Assembly (NCBI GenBank): GCA_035999365.1
Contig: DASYGT010000031.1
Coordinates: 1-13,214, forward strand
Direction of reading: 5' to 3'
Source: DASYGT01 sp035999365
GTDB lineage: Bacteria; Actinomycetota; Actinomycetes; Mycobacteriales; Jatrophihabitantaceae
Length of the DNA: 13,214 nt
This document shows positions 6,744 through 13,214 of the stretch, piece by piece. The notes under the pieces are model-generated. The model searched no databases. It was not told the origin of the DNA and saw nothing but the letters and a program-made list of their open reading frames with translations. The translations under genes and the position numbers were made by a program. Position 1 is the first letter of the stretch, and every line of letters begins with the position of its first letter.

Positions 6744-7115
6744 TCAGTGGCCCGAGGCGTCCAGGCGCGCGGACAGCTGCTTGGGGGCGACGAGGCGGTA
6801 GGCGTCGACAATGATGGCGGCGATCTCGTCCCAATCCGGGTTGCCGTCGATGCGTACCCCGACCCAGCCGCGGTGCCCGACGTAGGGCGGCCGGAAGAAC
6901 GTGTCGGAATCTTCGGCGATCAGCTGCTCCTGTGCGCCAGGAACCGCGGGACACCAGAACGCGAGGTGCTCGGCGCCGTGGTGGTGGTTGTCGAGGCTGA
7001 CGAACTGCTTCTTGTCGCGGACGAAGAACGACGGTTCGCCATGGCTGGCCCGTTCGTTGGTTTCCGGCAGGGCGAGGCAGAGGCGGCGCAGTCGCTCGAC
7101 CGGGTCGGTGCTCAT
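6744..7115 (-). CDS. MmcQ/YjbR family protein, 123 aa
   Basis: The protein shows the CyaY-like YjbR/MmcQ layout: N-terminal helix ending in LCLALPETNERASHGEPSF (12-30), a strand FVRDKKQFVSL, and the typical FFRPPYVGHRGWVGVRI segment (73-89) followed by a C-terminal helix DWDEIAAIIVDAYRLVAP. YjbR proteins have a DNA-binding-like fold without an established biochemical role, so function is open. ATG at 7115 is preceded by AGGAG about 11 bases upstream, slightly long. It lies 24 bases before prfB and 54 bases after the DUF3892-like gene on the same strand. Confidence 0.88.
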   Translation of the reverse strand: MSTDPVERLRRLCLALPETNERASHGEPSFFVRDKKQFVSLDNHHHGAEHLAFWCPAVPGAQEQLIAEDSDTFFRPPYVGHRGWVGVRIDGNPDWDEIAAIIVDAYRLVAPKQLSARLDASGH

Positions 7116-7169
7116 TCGGGGCCTGACTCCTGGGCGTCGTCGTGCATGGTCACGATCCTGCCGGGTCGT

Positions 7170-7478
7170 TCAGTAGTGCGGGAGGTCCAACAGGTCGTTG
7201 GTCGGTGCGTCGTCGGCGAAGCCGCGCAGGTACGGGGGGCGGCCGTACGGGTGGACGGTGCGCAGGCGCACGGTTTCGGGCGCGCCGCTGACGCGGACGT
7301 CCCAGTCGTGCTCATCGAGGAGGAGCGCCGCGACCGAGACGGATGCGTAGTGCAACTCCGGACTGTCATACGGCGGTATGACAACTCCGTGGTGGTACTC
7401 GATCTCCTCGATGTGTTCGTGCCGGTAGCCGTCGGGCGCCAGGCGGATACGCGTGACGTACTTCGTCCCTGACGACAA
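7170..7478 (-). CDS. DUF3892-like small protein, 102 aa
   Basis: The N-terminal YVTRIRLAPDGYRHEHIEEI and the C-terminal PYLRGFADDAPTNDLLDLP resemble the two ends of DUF3892 domains, where the C-terminal pattern is YLRTxADgxxtDNLLxLP. No function is known for the family. The start is TTG at 7478: it is preceded by GGAG four bases upstream, and there is no in-frame ATG or GTG nearby upstream. It follows the secreted PKD-like gene of the tad operon by 70 bases and precedes the YjbR-like gene by 54 bases. The 70-base gap shows no clear terminator or promoter. Confidence 0.75.
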   Translation of the reverse strand: MSSGTKYVTRIRLAPDGYRHEHIEEIEYHHGVVIPPYDSPELHYASVSVAALLLDEHDWDVRVSGAPETVRLRTVHPYGRPPYLRGFADDAPTNDLLDLPHY

Positions 7479-7548
7479 TCTGCTCCACCCCTTCGGTGCC
7501 GCCAGTGTGCCGCGCCGCGTGGGTACGGACGTGGAGGTGGCGCATTCC

Positions 7549-8439
7549 TCAGCGCCCGGTGTCGTTCGGGACGAGGACTCCGCGCGCTTCCCGGACGGCG
7601 ATCGTCACGCTCTGCCCTATCCCGGTGACTGTGCCGGCGATCGGCTGCCATGCGCCGGTCCCGACGCGATACTCGCCGATCCAGGTCACCTGGGCGGAGA
7701 TGCTCACCCGCCCTGTTGTGGCGTAAACGTGACCGTCGTACCCGGGGCAACCGGCAGTGCGGCACGGGTCGGCCGGGTCGTAGCGACGGCCTGGCGTGGT
7801 CGTGACGCCGGAGTGGCCGTCACCGAATGTCCACGCAACGTGGTGTACGTGCACACGCAGACCGACTGGCTGGCCGAGCAGGACGACCGTTCCGAGGTCG
7901 AGGTCGGCGGGGGTGTCGACCCACAGCAGTGTCTGGATGTTGACCAGGGTTGTGCCGCCGGGAGGAGCGACGCCAACCCGTGGGTGCGGCACACGTTTCT
8001 GGGCTTCCGCGCGGATCGCCGCGGGAGTGATACCGCCGCGTGCCCCAACCGGCGCATCGCACGTGATCGATACCAGCCGTTGCGATCCGTCGCGCCCGAT
8101 CTCGACCTCGGCCAGGGTGGTCGTCTTGGGCGCCCCGCCTTGGGTGGGCTTGCCGGCACATGCCGCCGCGACCTGGAGGCACGGACCGCCGCCAACAGTG
8201 GTCGTTTCCCCGTCTCCCCGTCCCCCGCAATCAATCCAGCGGACGATCGATGGCGACGATTTCTCGCGTGAGCCCCCAGCGACGGCCTCGTGACAATCCT
8301 GCTGTCCCATGACCACGTAGGCCGCCGTGGATGTCCGGGAATCGAATGTGACGCAGGCACTGGACGACGCATTCGCCGATTCCGACCACGCCGTACCGCC
8401 GACCACGAACAGCATGCAAAGTAGGAACCTCTTGGTCAC
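7549..8439 (-). CDS. secreted cysteine-rich protein with PKD-like motif, 296 aa
   Basis: The start GTG at 8439 overlaps the lipoprotein stop by 4 bases (GTGA), giving MTKRFLLCMLFVVGGTAWSE, a Sec signal peptide with likely cleavage after ANA (about residue 24). The mature part has eight cysteines (29, 49, 71, 87, 94, 127, 226, 231), suggesting disulfide bonds outside the cell. WTFGDGHSG (203-211) is the PKD-domain signature (xWxFGDG), in a predicted beta-sandwich region from about 165 to 290. No sortase motif or C-terminal membrane anchor is present. PKD domains usually mediate protein or glycan contact at the surface. As the last gene of the coupled tad unit it may be secreted with, or adhere to, the pilus; that is inference. 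Confidence 0.83.
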   Translation of the reverse strand: MTKRFLLCMLFVVGGTAWSESANASSSACVTFDSRTSTAAYVVMGQQDCHEAVAGGSREKSSPSIVRWIDCGGRGDGETTTVGGGPCLQVAAACAGKPTQGGAPKTTTLAEVEIGRDGSQRLVSITCDAPVGARGGITPAAIRAEAQKRVPHPRVGVAPPGGTTLVNIQTLLWVDTPADLDLGTVVLLGQPVGLRVHVHHVAWTFGDGHSGVTTTPGRRYDPADPCRTAGCPGYDGHVYATTGRVSISAQVTWIGEYRVGTGAWQPIAGTVTGIGQSVTIAVREARGVLVPNDTGR

Positions 8440-9020
8440 GGCGCGCCCTGCCCCACAACTTTCCAGCCACCGACTGACCACGTTAAAAAGAGAATCGAGT
8501 CGTATACACGCGATGTCCGAGTTGATCGAACCCCTGAAGCCGCGACGGTCTGGGCGACCTCCTTCAGAACGAGCCGAAACGCGTGGTCGGCTTTAGTCCG
8601 GTAGGTCCCGCGTGCGAGCTCAATCCGTTGTACCTCTAGATATCCGGCCAGACGGTTTCCGCGTGCGGACGCGGCATTGAGCGAGTCCCGGTAGCGTAAA
8701 CACGCCTCACAACTTGTCGCGCTCAGTTGCGTCAAGAGGTAAGGATCAGTCGTCTGAATGCTCCAGCTCAGAGCTCGAATGAAGTACGCGGCGAATGCAA
8801 ACGCGCCGTTGTCGGTGTGTGTCTTGGCAATCGCAGGTTCGACGGGTGGCTTCTCGCCGGGCAGCACACCGGCTCCGGTCGTCAGCGGTCCGGTGCGAGG
8901 CGGCGACGTGGTCGGCGTCGTTCGAACGGACGGAGTCGCCGACCTATGTTGCGCGGCGCCACCTCCGGAGCATCCGGCGAGCATCGCCGTTGCAGCAATC
9001 ACGGACAGTGCAGTTCGCAT
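8436..9020 (-). CDS. secreted lipoprotein, DUF6318-like, 194 aa
   Basis: The N-terminus MRTALSVIAATAMLAGCSGG is a lipoprotein signal with lipobox LAGC (Cys17). It is followed by a Thr/Pro/Ser-rich linker (about 20-60) and a folded domain from about 65. The domain resembles DUF6318 lipoproteins of actinobacteria: a helix with FAFAAYFIRALSWSIQTTD, then SATSCEACLRY with a close Cys pair, and C-terminal WSVGGWKVVGQG. Start 9020 is chosen for its SD (GGGGAAGG about 5 bases upstream). An in-frame ATG at 9065 overlaps the upstream stop (ATGA) and would add 15 residues; it cannot be excluded. The family has no known role; position in the tad operon suggests a surface function. Confidence 0.82.
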   Translation of the reverse strand: MRTALSVIAATAMLAGCSGGGAAQHRSATPSVRTTPTTSPPRTGPLTTGAGVLPGEKPPVEPAIAKTHTDNGAFAFAAYFIRALSWSIQTTDPYLLTQLSATSCEACLRYRDSLNAASARGNRLAGYLEVQRIELARGTYRTKADHAFRLVLKEVAQTVAASGVRSTRTSRVYDSILFLTWSVGGWKVVGQGAP

Positions 9021-9061
9021 GAAACCTTCCCCTGTCATTGACTTCGTGGCTCCCGAGCTGG

Positions 9062-9478
9062 TCATGTCACCGGCTCGCGAGCCGAGGATTCGACGATGTG
9101 AAGCACGCCGTGTGCTTTGCCGAAGACAGCACCGAAAATCACCGCCTTCGTGGTCGAGCAGCGCACGCGCAGGATGCGACCGTCGCTTGACACGCGCGCG
9201 CGGACGCTGACGCCGGACAGTTCACGACTCACGTACCGGTCTGCGATTCGCTGAACGTCGACGAAACGCAACGAGCCTGCGATCGCGATCGGCGACGACC
9301 GATCGACATCGGCGGCGGCCGCAGCGGTCGCCGCAGCCGCGCCGTCACACAGATCCTGCAGATCGCGCTGCTGCACGAATGCCTGGCCCGCGGCAACGGC
9401 GCCGGCCGTTCCCAGCAGCGCAAGCAGGAAGAACCCGAGAATGAGCGGCACGGTCGATCCGCGATCTGGTGCGATCAC
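9062..9478 (-). CDS. TadG-like / helicase-secretion-neighbourhood type membrane protein, 138 aa
   Basis: A short N-terminal arm ending in DRGST (5-9) is followed by one hydrophobic helix (about 9-31) and a mostly extracytoplasmic remainder. FVQQRDLQDLCDGAAAATAAAA (34-55) matches the pattern after the membrane helix of TadG/Tad_N-type proteins (RxxLQxxADAAALAAA). The protein is much shorter than full TadG (over 400 aa with a von Willebrand factor domain), as in actinobacterial tad loci. GTG at 9478 overlaps the upstream TadE stop as GTGA. Position 5 after the possible cleavage glycine is Leu, not Glu, so processing by prepilin peptidase is doubtful; it could be a simple membrane-anchored minor component. 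Confidence 0.8.
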   Translation of the reverse strand: MIAPDRGSTVPLILGFFLLALLGTAGAVAAGQAFVQQRDLQDLCDGAAAATAAAAADVDRSSPIAIAGSLRFVDVQRIADRYVSRELSGVSVRARVSSDGRILRVRCSTTKAVIFGAVFGKAHGVLHIVESSAREPVT

Positions 9479-9945
9479 GGGCGCACAGTTCGGTAGTCGT
9501 CGACGTGAACGGTGTATCGGCCGATGCACCGGATCCCGCGTCCGGCCAACACCGACGGCACGGCGGGCATCTGCACGTCGCGCGTCACGCACACCGTCAG
9601 CTCGGCACCTGCAGCGAGCACAGGCGGTACAGCAGCAGACGTACAGGCAGCCCCCGGCGCGACAACGCGTACCGCAACGTTGCCGGGCACTCCCTGCGAC
9701 CGCAGTGCGATGTGTACCGCTGCAGCAACTCTGCGCGGAAGATCGGACGCCGAGTCAGCGGTGGCGATCGCGCGGCCGGCTTCGCGCGCCGCTTGGGACA
9801 CCGCGAGCTGGGTTCGCTGCACGATCGCGACCGAGACGAGCAGGTACGCCAAGGGAATCATCACCACCACGGCGACGAAGACGAACTCGACGATCGCCGA
9901 TCCGGCATCGCCGCCACGAGAGAATCGAGCGCACAATCGGCTCAC
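9475..9945 (-). CDS. TadE-like minor pseudopilin (second), 156 aa
   Basis: TadE proteins are minor pseudopilins needed for Flp pilus assembly. DAGSAIVEFVFVAVVVMIPL shows the processing site: glycine 15, then SAIVE with Glu at +5 (E20) and Phe at +6, followed by a hydrophobic helix (about 21-43). The remainder is a periplasmic/outer domain with three cysteines (101, 119, 140). GTG at 9945 overlaps the preceding TadE-like gene's TGA by 4 bases (GTGA) and has AGGAG nine bases upstream. The frame continues upstream but only over the neighbouring gene. Cleavage by a TadV-type peptidase is expected from the family; no such gene is in the window. Confidence 0.9.
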   Translation of the reverse strand: MSRLCARFSRGGDAGSAIVEFVFVAVVVMIPLAYLLVSVAIVQRTQLAVSQAAREAGRAIATADSASDLPRRVAAAVHIALRSQGVPGNVAVRVVAPGAACTSAAVPPVLAAGAELTVCVTRDVQMPAVPSVLAGRGIRCIGRYTVHVDDYRTVRP

Positions 9946-10406
9946 GGGCCCTGCTCCTGCAGGGCCGACGCCGTGACGTCCACACGGAAGCGAAGACCTA
10001 CAGGGAGCAAGATCGGCCGCAGCCGACCGCGGCAGCGCACCGCGACCGTCGCCAAGCCGGAGTCGCTGTCGAGCGAACGCCTGCTCACGCACGCAATTCG
10101 CGCCGCAGCAGCCTGGCTCAGGCCAGCACGGATGCCGCCCGACGCGTGCTCGCCCCCACTCGCGATGTCCGCACCCGAGCTGGCAGCAAATCGAGCGCCA
10201 TCGGCGGCCGAGGCCGCCACGACGTTGCGCACATACACGTAGACGGCGACTTGCAGAACGGCAAACAGCAGCATGACAAGCAGGACGGACATCATCACGA
10301 ACTCGACAGCACTGGCACCGCGGTCGTCCCGCGCGAGCCACTCGCCGCGCGCCAAGACTCGTCGCCATCCCGCAGGCACGCAGGCGGCCGGCGACCTATC
10401 GCGCAC
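9942..10406 (-). CDS. TadE-like minor pseudopilin (first), 154 aa
   Basis: DDRGASAVEFVMMSVLLVML (27-46) contains the class III prepilin-type site: Gly30, then ASAVE with Glu35 at +5 and Phe at +6, and one membrane helix (about 36-58). It is followed by VRNVVAASAADGARFAA (59-75), typical of TadE N-terminal helices, and a small outer domain with two cysteines. The GTG start at 10406 overlaps the flp-like gene by 11 bases; GTG at 10379 is an alternative, and neither has a strong SD. The next TadE-like gene overlaps its stop by 4 bases. Confidence 0.88.
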   Translation of the reverse strand: MRDRSPAACVPAGWRRVLARGEWLARDDRGASAVEFVMMSVLLVMLLFAVLQVAVYVYVRNVVAASAADGARFAASSGADIASGGEHASGGIRAGLSQAAAARIACVSRRSLDSDSGLATVAVRCRGRLRPILLPVGLRFRVDVTASALQEQGP

Positions 10407-10569
10407 CGGTCACCGAATCCAGCGCCGAACCGATCGCGGCCTTGAGCTGGGGTTCGAATACCCCGAGGATCGCGACGACCAAGATCGCAGTCATGACGGT
10501 GACCATCACCCAGCCGGGCACGTCGCCCCGGTCGTCTCGGATCGCACGCAGACGCATCGACCACCTCAT
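10396..10569 (-). CDS. Flp-pilin-like small membrane protein, 57 aa
   Basis: It sits where flp lies in actinobacterial tad operons and has the right size: a basic leader (MRWSMRLRAIRDDRG), then DVPGWVMVTVMTAILVVAIL as a hydrophobic helix and a short amphipathic tail. The leader glycine (Gly15) matches the prepilin site, but +5 is Trp, not Glu. I recall similar RGDVPGW sequences from other actinobacterial tad clusters, so this may be a normal variant of the putative major pilin. Start 10569 follows GGAAGG seven bases upstream. An upstream in-frame ATG at 10587 overlaps the tadC stop (ATGA) and would add six residues. Confidence 0.78.
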   Translation of the reverse strand: MRWSMRLRAIRDDRGDVPGWVMVTVMTAILVVAILGVFEPQLKAAIGSALDSVTGAR

Positions 10570-10583
10570 GCCCATTCCTTCCC

Positions 10584-11528
10584 TCATCGAGCAATCGCCG
10601 TAAGCGTGAGCAGGCCGGGATACAGGGCGAACAGCACCGTCACCGGCAGGATCATGAACACAACGGGCAGCATCATCGAGATCTCCTTCTTGCCGCCCGC
10701 GTCGAGCAGGGCACGTTTGGCAACGTCGCGCGCATCCATCGCCTGTGATCGCAGGACATCGGCGAGCGGCGTTCCCCGCTCGATCGCGATCGATATGCCG
10801 GACAGGAAGCGCGCGAAGGGTTCCGAAGTCGTCACCTCGGCGAGGTCGCCGAGCGCTCGGGTCAGCGCGACGCCTGACCGCGCGCGGCGCAGGATCGAAT
10901 CGAGATCCCGACACAGTTCTCCACTGGTCAGGACGCTCACGCGCGCGAGTGCATCCGCCGGCCCCTCGCCGGCGACGACGGACAATGCGATGAGATCCGC
11001 CACGACGGGGAGTTCGGCCACCATCGCCCGCTCGCGGGCAGCGAGCTGCCGGGTGAGCCAGTAGTCGCGCGACAGCACGCCGGCAACTGCCCCGGCGATA
11101 GCCGCACCCCCGACTAGCACGGGATCGATACCACTGCGTGCGAGACCGGCCACGCAGAGCAGACAGGCACCGACTCCCATGCCGATCGAGCCCCACACCG
11201 CCTGCTCGATTCGAAATGCGTCGACGTCGACGCCACATCCGAGCCCAGCCAGGCGGCGGCGCACGGACGACGATCCACCAACCACTCGATCGATCACGCG
11301 CACCAGGTCGCGGAGCGCAGGGCCGAAGAGCCCGTGGACCACGGCGAACGGGACGTCCGTTGCATGGGAGGGGTTCAGCAGCCGGGAGCGAGGCCGCGCA
11401 TCACCCAGATATGGCGCGACGCGATCGACGAGTCGGACGGGTCGCATGGGCGGCGACGCCCCTATGGCCAGCAGCGCTCCTACCGCAGCGAGCAGCCCGA
11501 GCAGCGCACCTGCGACGGAAGGGCTCAT
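10584..11528 (-). CDS. tadC: TadC-like type II secretion F-domain membrane protein, 314 aa
   Basis: TadB and TadC form the inner-membrane platform of the Tad pilus machine. This protein has an N-terminal TM helix (about 3-24), a cytoplasmic segment, two TM helices (about 111-131 and 134-152), the T2SSF domain (about 172-297, starting AELPVVADLIALSVVAGEGP) and a last TM helix (about 288-310) with KKEISMMLPVVFMILPVTVLF, typical of TadC ends. ATG at 11528 overlaps the tadB stop as ATGA. The frame continues upstream over tadB only. It is 14 bases before the flp-like gene (start 10569). Confidence 0.9.
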   Translation of the reverse strand: MSPSVAGALLGLLAAVGALLAIGASPPMRPVRLVDRVAPYLGDARPRSRLLNPSHATDVPFAVVHGLFGPALRDLVRVIDRVVGGSSSVRRRLAGLGCGVDVDAFRIEQAVWGSIGMGVGACLLCVAGLARSGIDPVLVGGAAIAGAVAGVLSRDYWLTRQLAARERAMVAELPVVADLIALSVVAGEGPADALARVSVLTSGELCRDLDSILRRARSGVALTRALGDLAEVTTSEPFARFLSGISIAIERGTPLADVLRSQAMDARDVAKRALLDAGGKKEISMMLPVVFMILPVTVLFALYPGLLTLTAIAR

Positions 11529-12385
11529 CGCACGACTCGCATCTCGTCGGGCAAGCGGCCGAGCCGCAGCATGATGCGGTACGCGAGTACGCATACCGCG
11601 GCGCCCACCGCCAGCAGGAGATTCCCGCCTGGCGAGTCGAACGATGTCAGCGTGCTCGACTGCGTCCCCAACAGGAGCAGGACGAGCCACGGGGCTGCAA
11701 CCGCGAGCCGAGCGGCATTGACGACCCACCCTTGGCGTGTCTCCAGTTCGGAGCGGGTACGCGCATCGGAGCGCAGGAGTTGCGACAACGTTCGAAGCAC
11801 GGCACCCACATCGCTGCCACCGACCTCGCGTGCGACGCGGATGGTCTCGCAGATGCGATCACCCACCGGATCAGCGAGCTCGTCCTTCAGCACATCTAGG
11901 CATTCAGCGAACCGCCCGCTCGCGCGGTACCGGGCGGCGAACCCACCGAAGGGTGGTCGCAGCTCGACCGGCCCGTGCACAGACAGCTCCCCCAGTGCCT
12001 CGGGAAGTGACATTCCGGCGCGCACCGCCGAGGCCAGGTTGTCGATGGCCTCGGGCCACTGCTGACGAAGGGCAACCTGGCGGCGTCGTCGCATCCGTCG
12101 CAGTAGCAATACCGGCGCGAGGAAGAAGTAGCAGAAGAAGCACGCGGCGACACTGACGGCGGCCGTCAGGATGAAGACCGCGGTGCCGGCAACGAGGCCA
12201 CACACCACCTGCACGACCAGCACCTGCGCAGGTCCGACCGCGTCGACACCGGCTTGCCTCAGCAACTCGCGCCGGCGCGTGAACGGCGCGGATCGAGGCG
12301 ATCGCGCGGTGCGGGCACGCCGCGGACCACTGCGCCACATCAGCAATGCGCCGCTGCCGAAGAGAATGCCCAGGAGCGCGCCCAC
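11525..12385 (-). CDS. tadB: TadB-like type II secretion F-domain membrane protein, 286 aa
   Basis: It carries an N-terminal hydrophobic helix (1-17), a pair of TM helices (about 56-96), the T2SSF domain (about 109-240, with WPEAIDNLASAVRAGMSLPEAL and REVGGSDVGAVLRTLSQLLR) and C-terminal TM segments (about 225-241 and 256-271). This is the TadB layout. GTG at 12385 begins one base after the tadA TGA; the longer reading frame to 12490 lies over tadA and is spurious. It is intact, although the ATPase gene just upstream is truncated. Confidence 0.9.
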   Translation of the reverse strand: MGALLGILFGSGALLMWRSGPRRARTARSPRSAPFTRRRELLRQAGVDAVGPAQVLVVQVVCGLVAGTAVFILTAAVSVAACFFCYFFLAPVLLLRRMRRRRQVALRQQWPEAIDNLASAVRAGMSLPEALGELSVHGPVELRPPFGGFAARYRASGRFAECLDVLKDELADPVGDRICETIRVAREVGGSDVGAVLRTLSQLLRSDARTRSELETRQGWVVNAARLAVAAPWLVLLLLGTQSSTLTSFDSPGGNLLLAVGAAVCVLAYRIMLRLGRLPDEMRVVR

Positions 12386-12386
12386 G

Positions 12387-12782
12387 TCACGCGGTCCGAT
12401 CGACCGCGCGGGCGTTCCAGCGCGGGGTGAGCAACGCGGCGAGGTCGAGGCCGGCTGCTTCGAAACGCTCGGCGTGCGGCGGGTGGCCATTCCCCCGGGT
12501 CAGCCGACAGCCATGCATCGAGAACAGCTCCGACGTCTCGATGACGTCACCCTCGACGCGCCCGCTGACGCCCACGATCTCGCGCACGCGTCGGCGCCCG
12601 TCGGCCGCCATGGCCAAATGGACCACCACATCGATCGAGGACGCCACGGTTGGCACCACAAACGCCGCCGACACGTTCTCACCTGCGAGCAGAGGCAGTG
12701 TGCATGTCTTCATCAGCGCTTCGCGTGCCGAATTGGCGTGCAGCGTGCACATGCCAGGCAGCGCAAACATCGTCAGGACACG
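12387..12782 (-). pseudogene. tadA: 5'-truncated tadA (CpaF-type pilus assembly ATPase), C-terminal remnant
   Basis: TadA is the hexameric ATPase that powers Tad pilus assembly. Clear homology begins at LPGMCTLHANSAREAL (from about 12761 down) and continues through CTLPLLAGENVSAAFVVPTV, VVVHLAMAADGRRRVREIV and the C-terminal DLAALL, ending at TGA 12387-12389. Only about the last 125-130 of some 400 residues remain. Walker A, Walker B and the arginine-finger regions are absent: I see none of them in any frame up to 13116. Upstream the frame stays open for some 60 codons to 12956 but the residues do not look like TadA. ATG at 12770 could start a 127-aa product; its SD is poor. An ATPase of this shape cannot work, so this is a pseudogene or an interrupted gene whose front lies beyond the window. 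Confidence 0.82.
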
Positions 12783-13116
12783 CTCCGTGCGAGCCGTGCG
12801 GAGTCGAATGACGCTTTCCCGCGTGTTCGCGTGTTTGTGTCCCTCCTTGGCGCCGACCAAACGAAGCCGAGAACGACGACTCCCGCCGACGCCGACGAAG
12901 GTCGCGAACGTCGCCACGGCCCGCAGGTCGTTCCAACGAACCGAATGGCCGCGCATCTACGGCCCGACGTGGACGTCGAGATGATATGCACCGGCATTCC
13001 GACGGCCTGTCCCGCTTGGATGGTGCACACTGCTGCTGTGCCGACTGACAGAACTCGACTCCGAAGTCTGCCGGGCTGACCAATTCGGGTCACCCGGCTA
13101 ACCCGGAGAGGCGGCA
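12783..13116. other. gene-free stretch between tadA remnant and rightward gene
   Basis: I see no supportable gene in these 334 bases. Several open frames exist on both strands, but their translations are Arg/Ser/Thr-rich and low in recognisable motifs, as antisense or non-coding GC-rich DNA gives. No transposase fragment, tRNA or obvious terminal inverted repeats were seen. A hairpin at 13070-13098 and the SD of the gene at 13117 lie at its right end. A TATCAT hexamer at about 12983-12988 on the minus strand is the only weak promoter-like element for the tad operon. Confidence 0.6.
13070..13098 (+). promoter_or_regulatory. imperfect inverted repeat before the rightward gene
   Basis: Arms GCCGGGCTGACC (13070-13081) and GGTCACCCGGC (13088-13098) pair over 11 bp with one bulged C, around a 6-base AATTCG loop. 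The second arm ends 18 bases before the ATG at 13117. It has no T-run, so a repressor operator or 5'-leader hairpin is more likely than a terminator. Confidence 0.4.
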
Positions 13117-13214
13117 ATGACGGAGTACAACGCGCTGGTTGCGTTCGACGGCGAACTGCCGAGGAGCGTGATCGGATACGTCCTCGACGAGCTGGGCACG
13201 TTCGGCGCGGTCGT
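13117..13214 (+). CDS. 5' part of unrecognised gene, runs off the window
   Basis: ATG at 13117 is preceded by GGAGAG (13105-13110), a good SD at six bases. The 32 visible codons give MTEYNALVAFDGELPRSVIG then YVLDELGTFGAV, which reads like strand-helix-strand (beta-alpha-beta). I do not recognise the family. It is oriented away from the tad operon and is the first gene on the far side of the tadA breakpoint, so it may belong to inserted DNA or to the flank exposed by a deletion. Confidence 0.65.
   Translation, partial: MTEYNALVAFDGELPRSVIGYVLDELGTFGAV

Noticed and set aside
5751..7472. 573-aa open frame on the plus strand
   Set aside because: It is antisense to prfB, the YjbR-like and DUF3892-like genes, all of which have clear family motifs; the long frame is a codon-bias shadow.
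12783..13116. Insertion sequence at the tadA breakpoint
   Set aside because: No transposase fragment, target duplication or terminal inverted repeats could be seen in the visible part. An element extending past 13214 cannot be excluded.

Overview
The window looks like chromosome of a high-GC actinobacterium of the order Mycobacteriales (mycobacteria, Nocardia, Rhodococcus, Gordonia and relatives). The main evidence is a tmRNA with the mycobacterial-type proteolysis tag ADSNQRDFALAA, the syntenic block prfB ... ftsE-ftsX-smpB-ssrA (same order as in Mycobacterium tuberculosis, from general knowledge), many GTG starts, and candidate leaderless starts. Genus cannot be decided from the sequence alone. 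Every gene in the window is on the minus strand except one small gene at 4496-4747 and a gene that enters at the right edge (13117).

Right part (about 7.5-12.8 kb, read right to left): a Tad/Flp-type pilus operon. It runs tadA remnant, tadB, tadC, a Flp-like mini-pilin, two TadE-like pseudopilins, a TadG-like membrane protein, a secreted lipoprotein and a secreted cysteine-rich protein with a PKD-like motif. Adjacent genes overlap by a few bases or are nearly contiguous, so they are probably translated as one coupled unit. The motor ATPase gene tadA keeps only its last ~125-130 codons: all of the nucleotide-binding core is missing. It abuts about 330 bases without a recognisable gene and then an unrelated rightward gene. 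This is the most striking feature of the window.

Middle part (4.5-7.5 kb): a DUF3892-like small protein, a YjbR/MmcQ-like protein, peptide release factor 2 (prfB), a DUF2236/MpaB-type putative oxygenase, and a convergent DUF4242-like small protein whose 3' end overlaps the oxygenase gene.

Left part (0-4.3 kb): ftsE and ftsX (division/cell-wall hydrolase regulator complex), smpB (tmRNA partner), an amidohydrolase starting inside the smpB stop codon, a conserved-looking protein of unknown function, and ssrA (tmRNA). Thus translation termination (prfB), ribosome rescue (smpB, ssrA) and division (ftsEX) lie together. ftsE, prfB and the oxygenase gene have no Shine-Dalgarno sequence but each has a TANNNT hexamer 6-8 bases before its start codon, the arrangement expected for leaderless mRNAs.
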